Origin: Haloactinopolyspora alba
GTDB taxonomy: Bacteria > Actinomycetota > Actinomycetes > Jiangellales > Jiangellaceae
NCBI RefSeq assembly: GCF_003014555.1
Contig: NZ_PYGE01000003.1
Span: 124,001 to 188,000 of the forward strand
DNA length: 64,000 nucleotides
Reading direction: 5' to 3'
This document shows, piece by piece, positions 1 to 8,671 of the stretch; the stretch's first letter is position 1; each line of letters opens with the position of its first letter. Made by a program: the position numbers and the translations under genes. The notes under the pieces are model-generated. The model made no database searches, was not told the origin of the DNA, and worked only from the letters and a program-made list of their open reading frames with translations.

Positions 1-565
1 TGGCGACAATGACCAGCAGCATCGACTGCCAGGGCGAAGTGAAGACGTTGAGGTTCTCCTCGATCAACCCCAGCTCGCGCAACGCCCCATTCAGGACACC
101 GTTGTTCGGGTTGAAGATCCAAAGCCAGAGAAAAGATACGACGACGCCAGGAAGGATCCAAGGGAAGAGCAAGATTCCGCGTAGGGCGCCCTGCCCTCTA
201 ATGCCCTGGTTGAGCAGTAACGCCAGACCGAACGCCACAAGGAAGGGCAGGACTGTCGCACCGGAAGCGAACACCAGTGTTCTCGAAAGAAGGCCGACGA
301 AGTCCTCCGACAGCACGTCCTGCACATTCTGCAGGCCCACGAACTCCGACCCGGGGCGCACCAGGGAGCGGTCGAACAGGCCCACCCACAAAGACGCGAC
401 CAGTGGATAAAGCAGCACCACCGCATACAGCAGGAGCGCAGGCGCTACGAGGGCGAGCGCAACCTGCGTCTGCGACAGACCGCGACGGCCGACTGCGTCC
501 GGTGGCGATCGACGGCTGTTCGCTGACGCGGAGCCCGCGGAGCGCTCCTTGAGCTTCATTGTCAT
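1..565 (-). CDS. Sugar ABC transporter permease (MalF/UgpA type), partial
   Basis: Inner-membrane permease subunit of a carbohydrate ABC importer; the gene runs off the left edge, so about 188 N-terminal codons are visible. The translation starts MTMKLKERSAG, has a hydrophobic segment (ALVAPALLLYAVVLLYPLV) near residues 30-50 typical of the first helix of MalF-like proteins, then the family-type stretches PGSEFVGLQN and LLFPWILPGVVVSFLWLWIFN. The ATG overlaps the stop of the upstream IclR gene as ATGA, so the two are translationally coupled. With the divergent acid-sugar enzymes this suggests uptake of a sugar acid or its oligomer (inference). The visible part shows no frameshift. Confidence 0.85.
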   Translation of the reverse strand, partial: MTMKLKERSAGSASANSRRSPPDAVGRRGLSQTQVALALVAPALLLYAVVLLYPLVASLWVGLFDRSLVRPGSEFVGLQNVQDVLSEDFVGLLSRTLVFASGATVLPFLVAFGLALLLNQGIRGQGALRGILLFPWILPGVVVSFLWLWIFNPNNGVLNGALRELGLIEENLNVFTSPWQSMLLVIVA

Positions 566-1371
566 GCCTGCCCTTCACCGCCGACGCCAACTACGTGATG
601 GGCGAGACTGACGTCGTATCCGAGAGCGATGCTGACCTCGTCGGCAGCTTCGATGGCTCGTCGACCGAGTTCGGTTTCCCTGTTGGGCAGGTCCACGGCC
701 GAAAGTGGGCCCGACACCGACAGTGCTGCCACTACGGCCCCCGTATGGTCGAAGATCGGTGCAGCCACACACGCTCGGCCGAGTGCCAACTCCTCCACTT
801 CGGTGGCATATCCCCGGCGACGCACCTCGGCGACGATCTCGTCGAGCTCGCCGTGGTCGCAGAACGTGTGTGACGTGAACGGCTTCGGTTCTGGCAGCAA
901 CGCTCGACGTTCTTCGCCATCGAGCGCGCTCAGCAAGCACTTGCCCAGGCCAGTGGCATGCAACGGGTTTCGTCGACCCATCAGGACGTACGACTTCGGC
1001 GCCTTCGCACCTTCGAAGTTGCACAAGTAGAACAACGCGTCGTCACTTCGCACCGCCACGTTGACACCGAGCCCGAGTGATGCTGCCAGGTTCTGAGCAA
1101 CCTGGCGGGCCGCGCGATGGACGGGATTCTGGTTGACGGCAACCCCCGCCAACGTGATCAGCGCCGGTCCCAGCCGGTAAAGGTTGCTCACAGGATCGCG
1201 CTCGACGTATTCGATCGACTCCAACGTCGCCAGCAGCCGTGAAGTGGTCGACTGCCCCAAGCCGACGCTGTTGGCCACGTCCGACACTCGCTGCGGCTTG
1301 CCGTCGAGGAATGCTCCCAGCACGGCGGCGGCCCGTTCGACGCTCTGGTTGGTGCCCTGTTCCACCGACAC
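562..1371 (-). CDS. IclR-family transcriptional regulator
   Basis: DNA-binding regulator with an N-terminal winged helix (about residues 5-65: SVERAAAVLGAFLDGKPQRVSD, then a recognition helix LGQSTTSRLLATLE) and a C-terminal IclR effector domain containing HATGLGKCLLSAL and CVAAPIFDHTGAVVAALSVSG. I place the start at a GTG (1371, VSVEQGTNQ) because AAGGAG lies 7 nt upstream; an in-frame ATG at 1443 would add 24 unconserved residues and has no such site. The product is about 269 aa, normal for the family. Its stop overlaps the ABC permease start, and it faces the enolase operon across about 90 bp, so it probably controls both directions in response to a sugar acid (inference). Confidence 0.9.
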   Translation of the reverse strand: MSVEQGTNQSVERAAAVLGAFLDGKPQRVSDVANSVGLGQSTTSRLLATLESIEYVERDPVSNLYRLGPALITLAGVAVNQNPVHRAARQVAQNLAASLGLGVNVAVRSDDALFYLCNFEGAKAPKSYVLMGRRNPLHATGLGKCLLSALDGEERRALLPEPKPFTSHTFCDHGELDEIVAEVRRRGYATEVEELALGRACVAAPIFDHTGAVVAALSVSGPLSAVDLPNRETELGRRAIEAADEVSIALGYDVSLAHHVVGVGGEGQA

Positions 1372-1409
1372 GGGCGATCTCCTTGAACTCTGGATCTCGT
1401 TTGCAGTAT

Positions 1410-1426
1410 GTGGGAGACTCTCGCAC
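1410..1426. promoter_or_regulatory. Candidate IclR operator (8-1-8 palindrome)
   Basis: GTGGGAGA-C-TCTCGCAC is an inverted repeat with 7 of 8 pairs matching, in the middle of the 90-bp divergent intergenic region between iclR and the enolase gene. Length and position suit an IclR-family operator controlling both transcripts. Function is inferred. Confidence 0.45.
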
Positions 1427-1461
1427 AAAGCGCGTGCTGTCAATCATCATGAGGATGCGAG

Positions 1462-2610
1462 ATGCTGATTCGAGACATTCGGACGTTCGTCGTGAAGATC
1501 AAGGCAGACGACGCCTACCTGGGGTCGGAAGACCTGCAGGACGGGTACTTCCTGCGCGAACCGTGGCGGAGCATCTACTCCGGTCGGTTCGAGACGCTGT
1601 TGGTTCGCGTGACTGCCGAGGACGGCACGGCGGGGTGGGGTGAGGGCCTCGCGCCGGTGGCACCCGAGGTCCCCGCCGCCATCGTGAATCTCCTCCTTGC
1701 ACCGGCGCTGCAGGGCATGGATGCCACCCGCCCACGCCCGGCATGGTCCAAGCTGCGGGATCTGATGCGTGAACGCGGCCACCTCGTCGGCCATCAGGCC
1801 GACGCCCTGGCCGCCGTCGACATCGCCCTGTGGGATCTCGCCGGCAAGTTGGCGGGATGCAGCGTCGCGGACCTGCTCGGCGGAGCCTTCCGTACCGACG
1901 TTCCCGCCTATGTTTCCGGTCTTCCCAAGCAGACCGACGACGAGAAGGCGAAGCTGGCCCGAGACTGGGCAGAGAAGGGGGCCACCACCGTCAAGCTGCA
2001 CCTCGGGCGTGGAATCGATGCTGACCTGGCGACGGTCGACGCGGTTCGGGCCGCAGCACCGTCCCTGCGAATCGCCGTCGACGCGCATTGGGTCTACCCC
2101 TTGCACGACGCCCTCCGGCTGTCGGAAGGTCTGGCCGAGCGTGACGGATGGTTCCTCGAGGCGCCGATGGCGCCGGAAGACGTCGCCGGGCACGCGGAGC
2201 TCGCGGCGCGTAGTCGGATTCCGATCGCTCACGGCGAGGCACTGCGGAATCGGTACGAATTCAACCAGTGGCTCGACGCCGGCGCGCTTCACATCGCCCA
2301 GCCGGACATCGGACGAACCGGTATGACCGAAGGGCTGATCATCGCCGAACTCGCCGCGGCACGGGGTGTTCCCGTCGCGCCGCACCACTCGACCGGCATG
2401 GGCGTCGCGCTTGCCGCCGGGCTGCACGTGGCGGCCGCCGCCGAGCACCTGGCAGCCTTCGAATACCAGCCCAAGTCGACAGAGGTGGGTTCGCGCATCG
2501 TGCGCGAACCGTTGTCGTGTCGGCCAGACGGTTTCGGGCTCCCGTCCGGTCCCGGTCTTGGCGCCGACGTCGACGAAGAGGCAGTCGTCCAGCTAGCGAA
2601 GGAGTCGTGA
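1462..2610 (+). CDS. Enolase-superfamily (mandelate racemase/MLE) acid-sugar dehydratase or cycloisomerase
   Basis: Cytoplasmic Mg-dependent enzyme, 382 aa. The capping domain (residues 1-125) is followed by the barrel with the superfamily set: KLH at 178-180, metal ligands D207 (VDAHW), E233 (FLEAP) and E259 (AHGEA), then QPDIGRTG near 280 and an HH pair at 308-309. A K-x-H acid/base pair on the second strand fits the mandelate-racemase group and resembles acid-sugar dehydratases and galactarolactone cycloisomerase; the exact substrate cannot be read. It is first in a tight operon (1-nt gap to the DapA-like gene). GAGG sits about 10 nt before the ATG. Confidence 0.88.
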   Translation: MLIRDIRTFVVKIKADDAYLGSEDLQDGYFLREPWRSIYSGRFETLLVRVTAEDGTAGWGEGLAPVAPEVPAAIVNLLLAPALQGMDATRPRPAWSKLRDLMRERGHLVGHQADALAAVDIALWDLAGKLAGCSVADLLGGAFRTDVPAYVSGLPKQTDDEKAKLARDWAEKGATTVKLHLGRGIDADLATVDAVRAAAPSLRIAVDAHWVYPLHDALRLSEGLAERDGWFLEAPMAPEDVAGHAELAARSRIPIAHGEALRNRYEFNQWLDAGALHIAQPDIGRTGMTEGLIIAELAAARGVPVAPHHSTGMGVALAAGLHVAAAAEHLAAFEYQPKSTEVGSRIVREPLSCRPDGFGLPSGPGLGADVDEEAVVQLAKES

Positions 2611-2611
2611 C

Positions 2612-3502
2612 GTGCCGCCCACCGTTCACGGGCTGGTTCCCATCCTGGCAACCCCCTTTCACGCCGACGGGTCGCTGGACGTCGCGAGCCTGCGTCGCCT
2701 CACCGAGTTCCAGCTGGAGAGCGGCGTGAACGGCGTCGCGGTGTTCGGCATGGCCAGTGAGGGCTTCGCACTGACGGCACGCGAGCGGGCGACGGTTCTC
2801 GACACCGTGACCGACGTGGTGGCCGGGACCGTTCCCGTCGTCGCCGGAGTCAACGGCACATCGACGGTCACCGCAGTCGAGCAAGCGCAGGAGGCCGCAT
2901 CGGGTGGAGCGGACACGCTGATGGTGCTGCCGCCTTTCATGGTCACTCCTGGCCCGGACCAGCTCATCGACTTCTATCGCGACGTCGCCGGCGCGACCGG
3001 CCTCGAGGTCATGGTGCAAGATGCTCCCGGCGCGACCGGCGTGAGCATGTCGCCGGCGCTGATCGTCGAACTCAGCAAGCTCGGCGGCGTCACCTCGGTC
3101 AAGGTCGAAGCGCCACCCACGGCACCGAAGGTGAGCGCTGTCGTCGACGCACTCGGCGACAACGACTTCGCCGTGCTCGGCGGCCAGAACGCGCAGTTCT
3201 GCCTGGACGAGCACTCAAGGGGTGCGGTCGGGACGATGCCCGCATGTGAGTTTCCGGACTTGCTGAAGCCGGTGCTCGACGCTCATCTGCGCGCGGACGT
3301 GCGCACTGCCAACACCGGATTCGCCCGGTTGCTGCCGCTCATCCTGTTCGGCCTGCAGTCCGGCATCGCATGGGCCGTGCACAAAGAGGTCATGCTGTGG
3401 CGTGGGCTGATCGCCGATGCGACGGTCCGTTCCCCGGCACGCTCGCTCGACACGGCTACCCGTGCGAGATTGCACGCGATCCTGGATGAGTTGGGGGTGT
3501 AG
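2612..3502 (+). CDS. DapA/NanA-family class I aldolase or dehydratase
   Basis: A TIM-barrel Schiff-base enzyme of 296 aa. The catalytic lysine is visible in SVKVEAPP (K164). The usual GTTGE loop is GMASEG (about residues 46-51), and the position normally held by the catalytic tyrosine of YNxP reads VQDAP (residues 135-139), so the canonical tyrosine is missing. That argues against true dihydrodipicolinate synthase and for a keto-deoxy sugar acid aldolase/dehydratase. It starts at GTG one base after the enolase stop, with AAGGAG upstream. Context suggests it handles the 2-keto-3-deoxy acid made by the preceding dehydratase (inference). Confidence 0.85.
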   Translation: MPPTVHGLVPILATPFHADGSLDVASLRRLTEFQLESGVNGVAVFGMASEGFALTARERATVLDTVTDVVAGTVPVVAGVNGTSTVTAVEQAQEAASGGADTLMVLPPFMVTPGPDQLIDFYRDVAGATGLEVMVQDAPGATGVSMSPALIVELSKLGGVTSVKVEAPPTAPKVSAVVDALGDNDFAVLGGQNAQFCLDEHSRGAVGTMPACEFPDLLKPVLDAHLRADVRTANTGFARLLPLILFGLQSGIAWAVHKEVMLWRGLIADATVRSPARSLDTATRARLHAILDELGV

Positions 3503-3505
3503 CCG

Positions 3506-4243
3506 ATGAACCCGCCAGGTGCGTTGTTGATCGGTGCTTCGTCGGACATCGGCCGCGCCATCGCCCGCGTCCTCGACCGTGGTGGCTACCAGGTGGTGGG
3601 GGTTTCCCTGGAGGACACCTCCGACCCGTCGTTCACCGAGCATCTCGCGGCGGACTGCGCGGTGCCCGACGTCGCTTCCGAAACCGTCTCCCGCACACAC
3701 CATGTGCTGGGCCGTCTCGACCTCGTCGTGCTCGCGGCCGCGGTCATGCCCGTCGCGGCCGCCGCGGAGACGACCGACGAGCAGTGGCGCGCCGGCATCG
3801 ACGCCACCCTGGGCAGCGCCTTCAACGTCAGCCGTGCGGCCTTGCCGCTGCTCCCCCGAGGCTCGTCGATCACCGCTGTGACCTCAATCAACGCGAACCT
3901 TGCCGCACCAGGGCTGCCTGTCTACGCCGCCGCCAAGTCCGGCGTCGAAGGGCTCGTGCGGCAACTCGCGTTGGAGTACGGGCCGGCCGGCGTGCGCGTC
4001 AACGCCGTCGCACCGGCCATGATCGGCAACGCAGACATCGAGAACGTCGCCGAGGGCTATCCGCTGCGCCGCGTCGGCACGCCGGCCGACGTCGCCGAAG
4101 CCGTGGCGTTCCTGGCTTCGGACCGGGCTGAGTTCATCACCGGCGTGACGCTGCCCGTCGACGGTGGGCTGTCCATCGCGTCACCCGCAGCCTGGCTTCG
4201 GCCCGATCTCCGAGCCCGCTGGCTCACGAACGGAGCATCGTGA
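3506..4243 (+). CDS. Short-chain dehydrogenase/reductase (SDR)
   Basis: NAD(P)-dependent oxidoreductase of 245 aa with a Rossmann start (LLIGASSDIGRAIA, glycine motif about residues 10-16), catalytic S127 (TAVTSIN) and Y140-x3-K144 (VYAAAK), and the C-terminal GVTLPVDGG typical of classical SDRs. It follows the DapA-like gene by 3 nt and is co-transcribed. In acid-sugar operons such SDRs oxidise or reduce the sugar acid or a keto intermediate; the substrate is not determinable here. Confidence 0.88.
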   Translation: MNPPGALLIGASSDIGRAIARVLDRGGYQVVGVSLEDTSDPSFTEHLAADCAVPDVASETVSRTHHVLGRLDLVVLAAAVMPVAAAAETTDEQWRAGIDATLGSAFNVSRAALPLLPRGSSITAVTSINANLAAPGLPVYAAAKSGVEGLVRQLALEYGPAGVRVNAVAPAMIGNADIENVAEGYPLRRVGTPADVAEAVAFLASDRAEFITGVTLPVDGGLSIASPAAWLRPDLRARWLTNGAS

Positions 4244-4290
4244 AGATCTACCGAGGCGCACATGTGACCACCCACTACGTGTGGTCGTGG
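4240..4290 (+). pseudogene. Possible remnant of a fourth operon gene
   Basis: A GTG overlaps the SDR stop as GTGA, the spacing expected for another operon member, and opens a frame reading MKIYRGAHVTTHYVWSW. After about 17 codons it runs into the antisense of the convergent ABC permease and loses any protein-like character. It may be the 5-prime end of a gene cut by recombination, or chance. I do not recognise the peptide. The same stretch contains GACCAC...GTGGTC, a weak hairpin that could end one of the converging operons. Confidence 0.25.
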
Positions 4291-6543
4291 CTACTCGACG
4301 GCGAGTGCCGCCTCAGCCGGTCGGCCGCGCGTCACACGCCATGCGGGCAAGAGCATCGCGCCGAGCGTGAGCAGGATCGTCAGAGTGGCCATCGAGGCGT
4401 AGATCCACGGCGATCCGGCCGGTAGCACGGTGTCGAGACGCTTGATGCTGACTGGCACGACAATGACGGCCGCGGCAGCGGTGCCCAGGATCACGCCGCT
4501 GACGGAGACGATCGCACCCTCCAGACCCGCCATCCGCATCACCTGGCCACGGGTCGAGCCTGCGAGGCGTTGCAGCCCGAACTCCCGTCTGCGCGCCATG
4601 ATGGTCGACGCGAGGGTATTGATCACCGTGATCGCCGCGTACCCGGCGATCATGAGTACCATGATGTAGATCGCGAGGGTCGCGGTCTGCTTCTCGTCGT
4701 CGTACTCCTCGAGCAGGACGTCGCGGCCGGCCACTGCCATTCCGTCCTCGGCAGCGGTGATCTCCTCGAGGTCTGCCACCAACTGCTCGGGGTCGGCGTT
4801 CCCTTCGAACCTGACCATGATGCGCGTGGCCGTTCCCGCCGTGGTGTGGGCGGCCAGGGTGTCGGCGGGGAGCAACAAGGTGGAGTAGTCCTCCGGGGCG
4901 GAGAACAGTGCGGCCACCTGCAACTCGCGCGCGGTGTTGTCCCCCATCCGCAGCGTGATCGTGTCGCCGACATCGACACCGAGTTCGTCGCCGTGCTCGT
5001 CCTCGATGGCGATCGTGTCCGCGCGGAGGTCGGAAAAACCACCCGCGGTGATGTCGACGGGTGTGGTGGCCTCCGCGCCTTCGGCGGTCACACCTTGGAG
5101 GGTCCAGCCTTCGTTCATCGGCGAGCTGTCCGCAGGCTGCTCGATGAAGCCGACACTGGAGACGTACTCCGAGGCACCGGCGATGCCGGGCATGTTGTTG
5201 AGCTGCTCGACCAGGTTTGGGTCGAAGTCGTCCTGAGTGGTCACCACCGCGTCGGCGACAAGGTTCTCGGCGAAGCTCTGCCGGTCGGCCTCGTCGTTCG
5301 TGGTCTGCAGATACAGCATCCCGGTCGAGACCGCGGTGAGGAGGATGACGGGACCCATCGCGGCTGCCATCCGGCCGCTGCGGCCGCGTGCGTTGAGCAC
5401 GGCGAGCTCGCCGGTCGCACCACCCACGGCGCGCACGGGCCACTGCACGATGAAGGTCGTGACCTTCGTCAGCACCGGCGCCAGCAGGGCGAACCCGATG
5501 GCGAGCAGGATCACCGCAGGTGCTCCGGTGGCGGGCGTGAGCGGTCCGCTCATCACGACGATGGTCATCAGGGTCAACGCGGTTCCGCCCGCGAGGACGA
5601 TCACCGCGAGGAGCAGCCGTCCTGCACCGATCATCTTGCCCTCGACGGAGACTTCCGCGAGCGCCTGGGTCGGCTTGATACGCGATGCTCTCCGTCCGGC
5701 GCCCTTGGCGCCGGCCACGGCCGCGAGGATCGCCACGACCATCGCGGCCACGCTCGGGATCCAGCCCTGGTGGAAGACCACACCGTCCGCGGCGATTCCT
5801 TGTTCGACCAGCCGATCGAACACGAACCCGCCCAGGAACTGGCCTGGGATGTACGCCAAACCGGTGGCGAGCAAGGACAGCAAGAGCGTCTCACGGAGGA
5901 TCAGCCGACGAAGCTGACGTGGCGTGGCTCCGACGGCCCGCAGCAACGCCAGGTCCCGCTGACGCTGAATGATCGAGAGCGCGAGCATGGACGCGACCCC
6001 GAAGATCGACACGAGGATCGCGAAGGCGGTGAAGACGCCTGCCAGGGCCATCACGGTGACACCGCTCTCCATGGCCTCGCGCAGTTCGGCCCGGCCTCGT
6101 TCGTCACCGACCAGAGTGATGGTTCTGCTGTCCAGTTCGGCGTCGATTCGCTCGCGGAGCTCACCGACGTCGACTCCCGGCTCGGCCTTCGCGCCGATCG
6201 CGTCGACCGTACCTGCAGGCGGGTCGCCCTCGAAGACGAAGGTCTCGATCTCTTGCACACCGGGCAGCGCCGCGATCGTGTCCGCCAGTCCGGCGTCGAC
6301 GCGGACCCGCTCGGGCAGGATCGGGGGCTCATCCGGGTCCCCGCCGGAATCGTGGTACTCCTGGTCACCCGCGATGACGATGTCGGCCGAGGCCGTCTGT
6401 TGCGGCGGAACGGCCGTGCGGATGCCGGTCTCGATCAGACCGCCAGTGGCCATCATGATGGCCGTCGCGGAGAACATGGCGATGAAGGCCGCCACGAAGA
6501 TGCCCGGGCGGAACCGCAGGGTGCGCAACGCAAGCTGCAACAT
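4291..6543 (-). CDS. FtsX/MacB-type ABC transporter permease (two FtsX domains)
   Basis: Membrane protein of 750 aa with an N-terminal helix (about 12-35), a first FtsX core at about 160-300 (SIFGVASMLALSIIQRQRDLALLRAVGATPRQLRRL), three more helices in the middle, a second extracellular loop domain (about 400-600) and a second FtsX core at about 620-740 (INTLASTIMARRREFGLQRL). This is the layout of actinobacterial peptide/drug efflux permeases. Its ATG overlaps the stop of the ATPase gene (ATGA). Neighbouring two-component remnants suggest stress- or antibiotic-responsive export (inference). Confidence 0.9.
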   Translation of the reverse strand: MLQLALRTLRFRPGIFVAAFIAMFSATAIMMATGGLIETGIRTAVPPQQTASADIVIAGDQEYHDSGGDPDEPPILPERVRVDAGLADTIAALPGVQEIETFVFEGDPPAGTVDAIGAKAEPGVDVGELRERIDAELDSRTITLVGDERGRAELREAMESGVTVMALAGVFTAFAILVSIFGVASMLALSIIQRQRDLALLRAVGATPRQLRRLILRETLLLSLLATGLAYIPGQFLGGFVFDRLVEQGIAADGVVFHQGWIPSVAAMVVAILAAVAGAKGAGRRASRIKPTQALAEVSVEGKMIGAGRLLLAVIVLAGGTALTLMTIVVMSGPLTPATGAPAVILLAIGFALLAPVLTKVTTFIVQWPVRAVGGATGELAVLNARGRSGRMAAAMGPVILLTAVSTGMLYLQTTNDEADRQSFAENLVADAVVTTQDDFDPNLVEQLNNMPGIAGASEYVSSVGFIEQPADSSPMNEGWTLQGVTAEGAEATTPVDITAGGFSDLRADTIAIEDEHGDELGVDVGDTITLRMGDNTARELQVAALFSAPEDYSTLLLPADTLAAHTTAGTATRIMVRFEGNADPEQLVADLEEITAAEDGMAVAGRDVLLEEYDDEKQTATLAIYIMVLMIAGYAAITVINTLASTIMARRREFGLQRLAGSTRGQVMRMAGLEGAIVSVSGVILGTAAAAVIVVPVSIKRLDTVLPAGSPWIYASMATLTILLTLGAMLLPAWRVTRGRPAEAALAVE

Positions 6544-7388
6544 CAGCGCTGCTCCCTTCGAGTCGGCTCCAGCCGCGGGAGGGGACCGTCGTCGACGAAG
6601 GCGCCCAGGTGGGTCATCCGCTCGGCCACAGACTCCGGCGTCGGCGAACTCAGTGCGCCGGCCAGACGTCCGTCCGCGAGGAAGAGCACGCGATCGGCAT
6701 ACGACGCTGCGACAGGATCGTGGGTCACCATCACGATCGTCTGCCCGGCCGTCTCCGAGGCGTGCCGCAGTAGTCCGAGGATGTCCCGCGCGGTCCTGGT
6801 GTCCAGCGCACCGGTCGGCTCGTCGGCGAAGACGACGGCCGGATCGCTGATCAACGCCCTGGCGATGGCGACCCGCTGCTGCTGCCCGCCGGACAGCTCC
6901 GAGGGGCGGTGGTGTTTGCGCTCGCCGAGACCAACCTGGTCCAGAATCTTGGATACGTGTCCTCTGGCTGGTTTGTCGCCGGCGAGCCGCAGCGGCAAGG
7001 TCACGTTCTGCCGCACGGTCAGGACCGGCAGCAAGTTGAAAGCCTGGAAGACGAAGCCGATCCGGTCCCGTCGCAGCTTCGTCAGCTCGGTCTCGTTCAT
7101 CTCGCTGAGCTCGTGGTCCTCGAGCAGGACCGAACCCGACGTCGGCTGATCGAGTCCGGCCGCGGCTTGCAGCAAGGTGCTCTTGCCGGAGCCTGAGGGC
7201 CCCATGACTGCCGTGAACGTTCCTCGGTCGAACTGGGTCGTGACGCCGTCCAACGCCACCACCTGGTTGTCGCGCTTGCCGTAAACCTTGCGGACGTCCG
7301 TCAGCCGCACGGCATCTGTGGTCTTTCCGGAGCTATTCAACGTCTCTTCCTGCCGCTTTGTCGTCCGGCCCGGTGCCGCACGATTCAT
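6543..7388 (-). CDS. ABC transporter ATP-binding protein (LolD/MacB type)
   Basis: Cytoplasmic ATPase that powers the FtsX-type permease it is coupled to. Walker A is GPSGSGKST, the Q-loop FVFQAFNLLPVLT, the signature LSGGQQQR, Walker B VVFADEPTGALD and the H-loop VTHDP. The longest reading gives 281 aa from ATG 7388, but a TTG at 7340 (LNSSGKTTDAV) preceded by AGGAAGAG is a credible alternative start giving about 265 aa; the first 16 residues are not conserved-looking. Promoter not identified. Confidence 0.9.
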   Translation of the reverse strand: MNRAAPGRTTKRQEETLNSSGKTTDAVRLTDVRKVYGKRDNQVVALDGVTTQFDRGTFTAVMGPSGSGKSTLLQAAAGLDQPTSGSVLLEDHELSEMNETELTKLRRDRIGFVFQAFNLLPVLTVRQNVTLPLRLAGDKPARGHVSKILDQVGLGERKHHRPSELSGGQQQRVAIARALISDPAVVFADEPTGALDTRTARDILGLLRHASETAGQTIVMVTHDPVAASYADRVLFLADGRLAGALSSPTPESVAERMTHLGAFVDDGPLPRLEPTRREQR

Positions 7389-7535
7389 TCACCAGCCTGT
7401 CTTCCCGCGCTGCGCTGCACATCGTCTGCCGACACCGTCTTCGCCCCAGTGCCGTCGGACCAGTCAGCACGGTTTCTGGTGCGGACGCACTACACGCATG
7501 TACGAACCCGCGTGCAGGGCGGCCGTCCCGTACGA

Positions 7536-7874
7536 GCGCTGACCAACGTGACCAAGCACGCCGCGACCAGCCACGCGCGGATGCGCCTGAACTGGAGCCG
7601 CGAATACTTGACCATCCAGGTCAGAGCTGACGGCGGCGATCCCCGAACGCCACCTGATCGCTCTCCGGGTTACGGTCTGATCGGAATGCGTGAGCGGGCC
7701 ACGGCCGTGGGTGGAACCCTGACGGCCGGTGCGCGCTCCGAAGGCGGCTTCCTCGTCGCGGCGCAACCCCCTTCGCGCCCCACGAGTGCAGCCAAGGAGA
7801 CTGACGAAGCAACCAACGGCGGGGATGACGACGGCCCACGGCACCATCGACGACGGCTGGCAGACCAGGACTGA
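7536..7874 (+). pseudogene. 5-prime-truncated NarL-type sensor histidine kinase
   Basis: The frame from about 7536 encodes only the C-terminal HATPase_c part of a NarL/DesK-type kinase: an N-box like ALTNVTKHAATSHARM, the G-box GYGLIGMRERA and the usual GG-x(7)-S/GG-like ending (VGGTLTAGARSEGGFLVAA). The dimerisation/phosphoacceptor domain and all sensor helices are missing; upstream codons (7449-7535) show no kinase similarity. The stop lies 15 nt before a response-regulator gene, so this is what remains of its partner. A deletion joining the kinase stump to the ABC operon region is the likely cause. Confidence 0.75.
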
Positions 7875-7889
7875 GGCCAAGGACAGGGT

Positions 7890-8579
7890 ATGACGCTCCG
7901 AGTACTGCTCGTTGATGATCAGGCGCTGTTACGCGGCGCCTTCCGCACTCTTCTTGACAGCTCAGACGACATCACCGTGGTCGGGGAGGCGGGCGACGGC
8001 GCACAAGCGGTAGCGCTGACCCGTGAACTGCGCCCGGACGTGATCGTCATGGACATCCAGATGCCCGGCATGGACGGCATCGCCGCCACCGCGGAGATCT
8101 GCGCCGATCCGGACCTCCGTGCCTGCCGCGTACTGATACTCACCACATACGAAACCGACGAGTACATCGCCCAAGCTCTACGCGCAGGGGCCAGCGGTTT
8201 CATCGGCAAGGGAATCAACACCCAGGACCTGCTGAAGGCCGTCCGCACGATCGCCGACGGCGATACCCTGCTGTCCCCCACCGCGACCCGCTCCCTGGTC
8301 GCCCGTTTCCTCGCCACACCAGCCCAGACCCAACCGCCCCGATCCGAGCAGCTTGCCGCGTTGACTCCGCGCGAGCGCGAGATGGTCACCCTCGTCGCGA
8401 CCGGCATGTCCAACCTGGAGATCGCGGACCGGATGTACCTCAGCCCCTTCACCGTCCGCGCCCACGTCCAGCGCGCCATGAACAAACTGCAGGCACGCGA
8501 CCGCGCGCAACTCGTCGTCGTCGCCTACCAGACCGGTCTGGCCCGCGCCGCGCCCAACGGCGGTACTGAACAGGCGTGA
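7890..8579 (+). CDS. LuxR/NarL-family response regulator
   Basis: DNA-binding response regulator of 229 aa. Receiver domain residues 1-120 has D10, phosphoacceptor D55 (VIVMDIQMPGMDG), T/S at LILTTY and the conserved K in FIGKG. A GerE-type helix-turn-helix occupies about 160-220 (LTPREREMVTLVATGMSNLEIADRMYLS). Its cognate kinase gene immediately upstream is truncated, so the regulator is orphaned unless another kinase acts on it. It could regulate the adjacent FtsX-type exporter (inference). Confidence 0.92.
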   Translation: MTLRVLLVDDQALLRGAFRTLLDSSDDITVVGEAGDGAQAVALTRELRPDVIVMDIQMPGMDGIAATAEICADPDLRACRVLILTTYETDEYIAQALRAGASGFIGKGINTQDLLKAVRTIADGDTLLSPTATRSLVARFLATPAQTQPPRSEQLAALTPREREMVTLVATGMSNLEIADRMYLSPFTVRAHVQRAMNKLQARDRAQLVVVAYQTGLARAAPNGGTEQA

Positions 8580-8621
8580 TGACGCCAAAGTGGAGGGTTT
8601 CTGCTGGGGATGGCCGGACAC

Positions 8622-8663
8622 AAAAAAGCGCCCCTCACCTGTGTTTCCGCAGGTGAGGGGCGC
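8622..8663 (-). terminator. Rho-independent terminator after the tRNA pair
   Basis: On the minus strand a perfect 14-bp stem (GCGCCCCTCACCTG with CAGGTGAGGGGCGC, 8-nt loop) is followed by a run of six T. It lies 8 nt beyond tRNA-Glu and should end the tRNA transcript. Confidence 0.9.
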
Positions 8664-8671
8664 CTCACTTG

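Noticed and set aside
4570-7149. 859-codon plus-strand frame opposite the FtsX-type exporter
   Set aside because: Mirror of two well-supported minus-strand genes; no recognisable protein motif.
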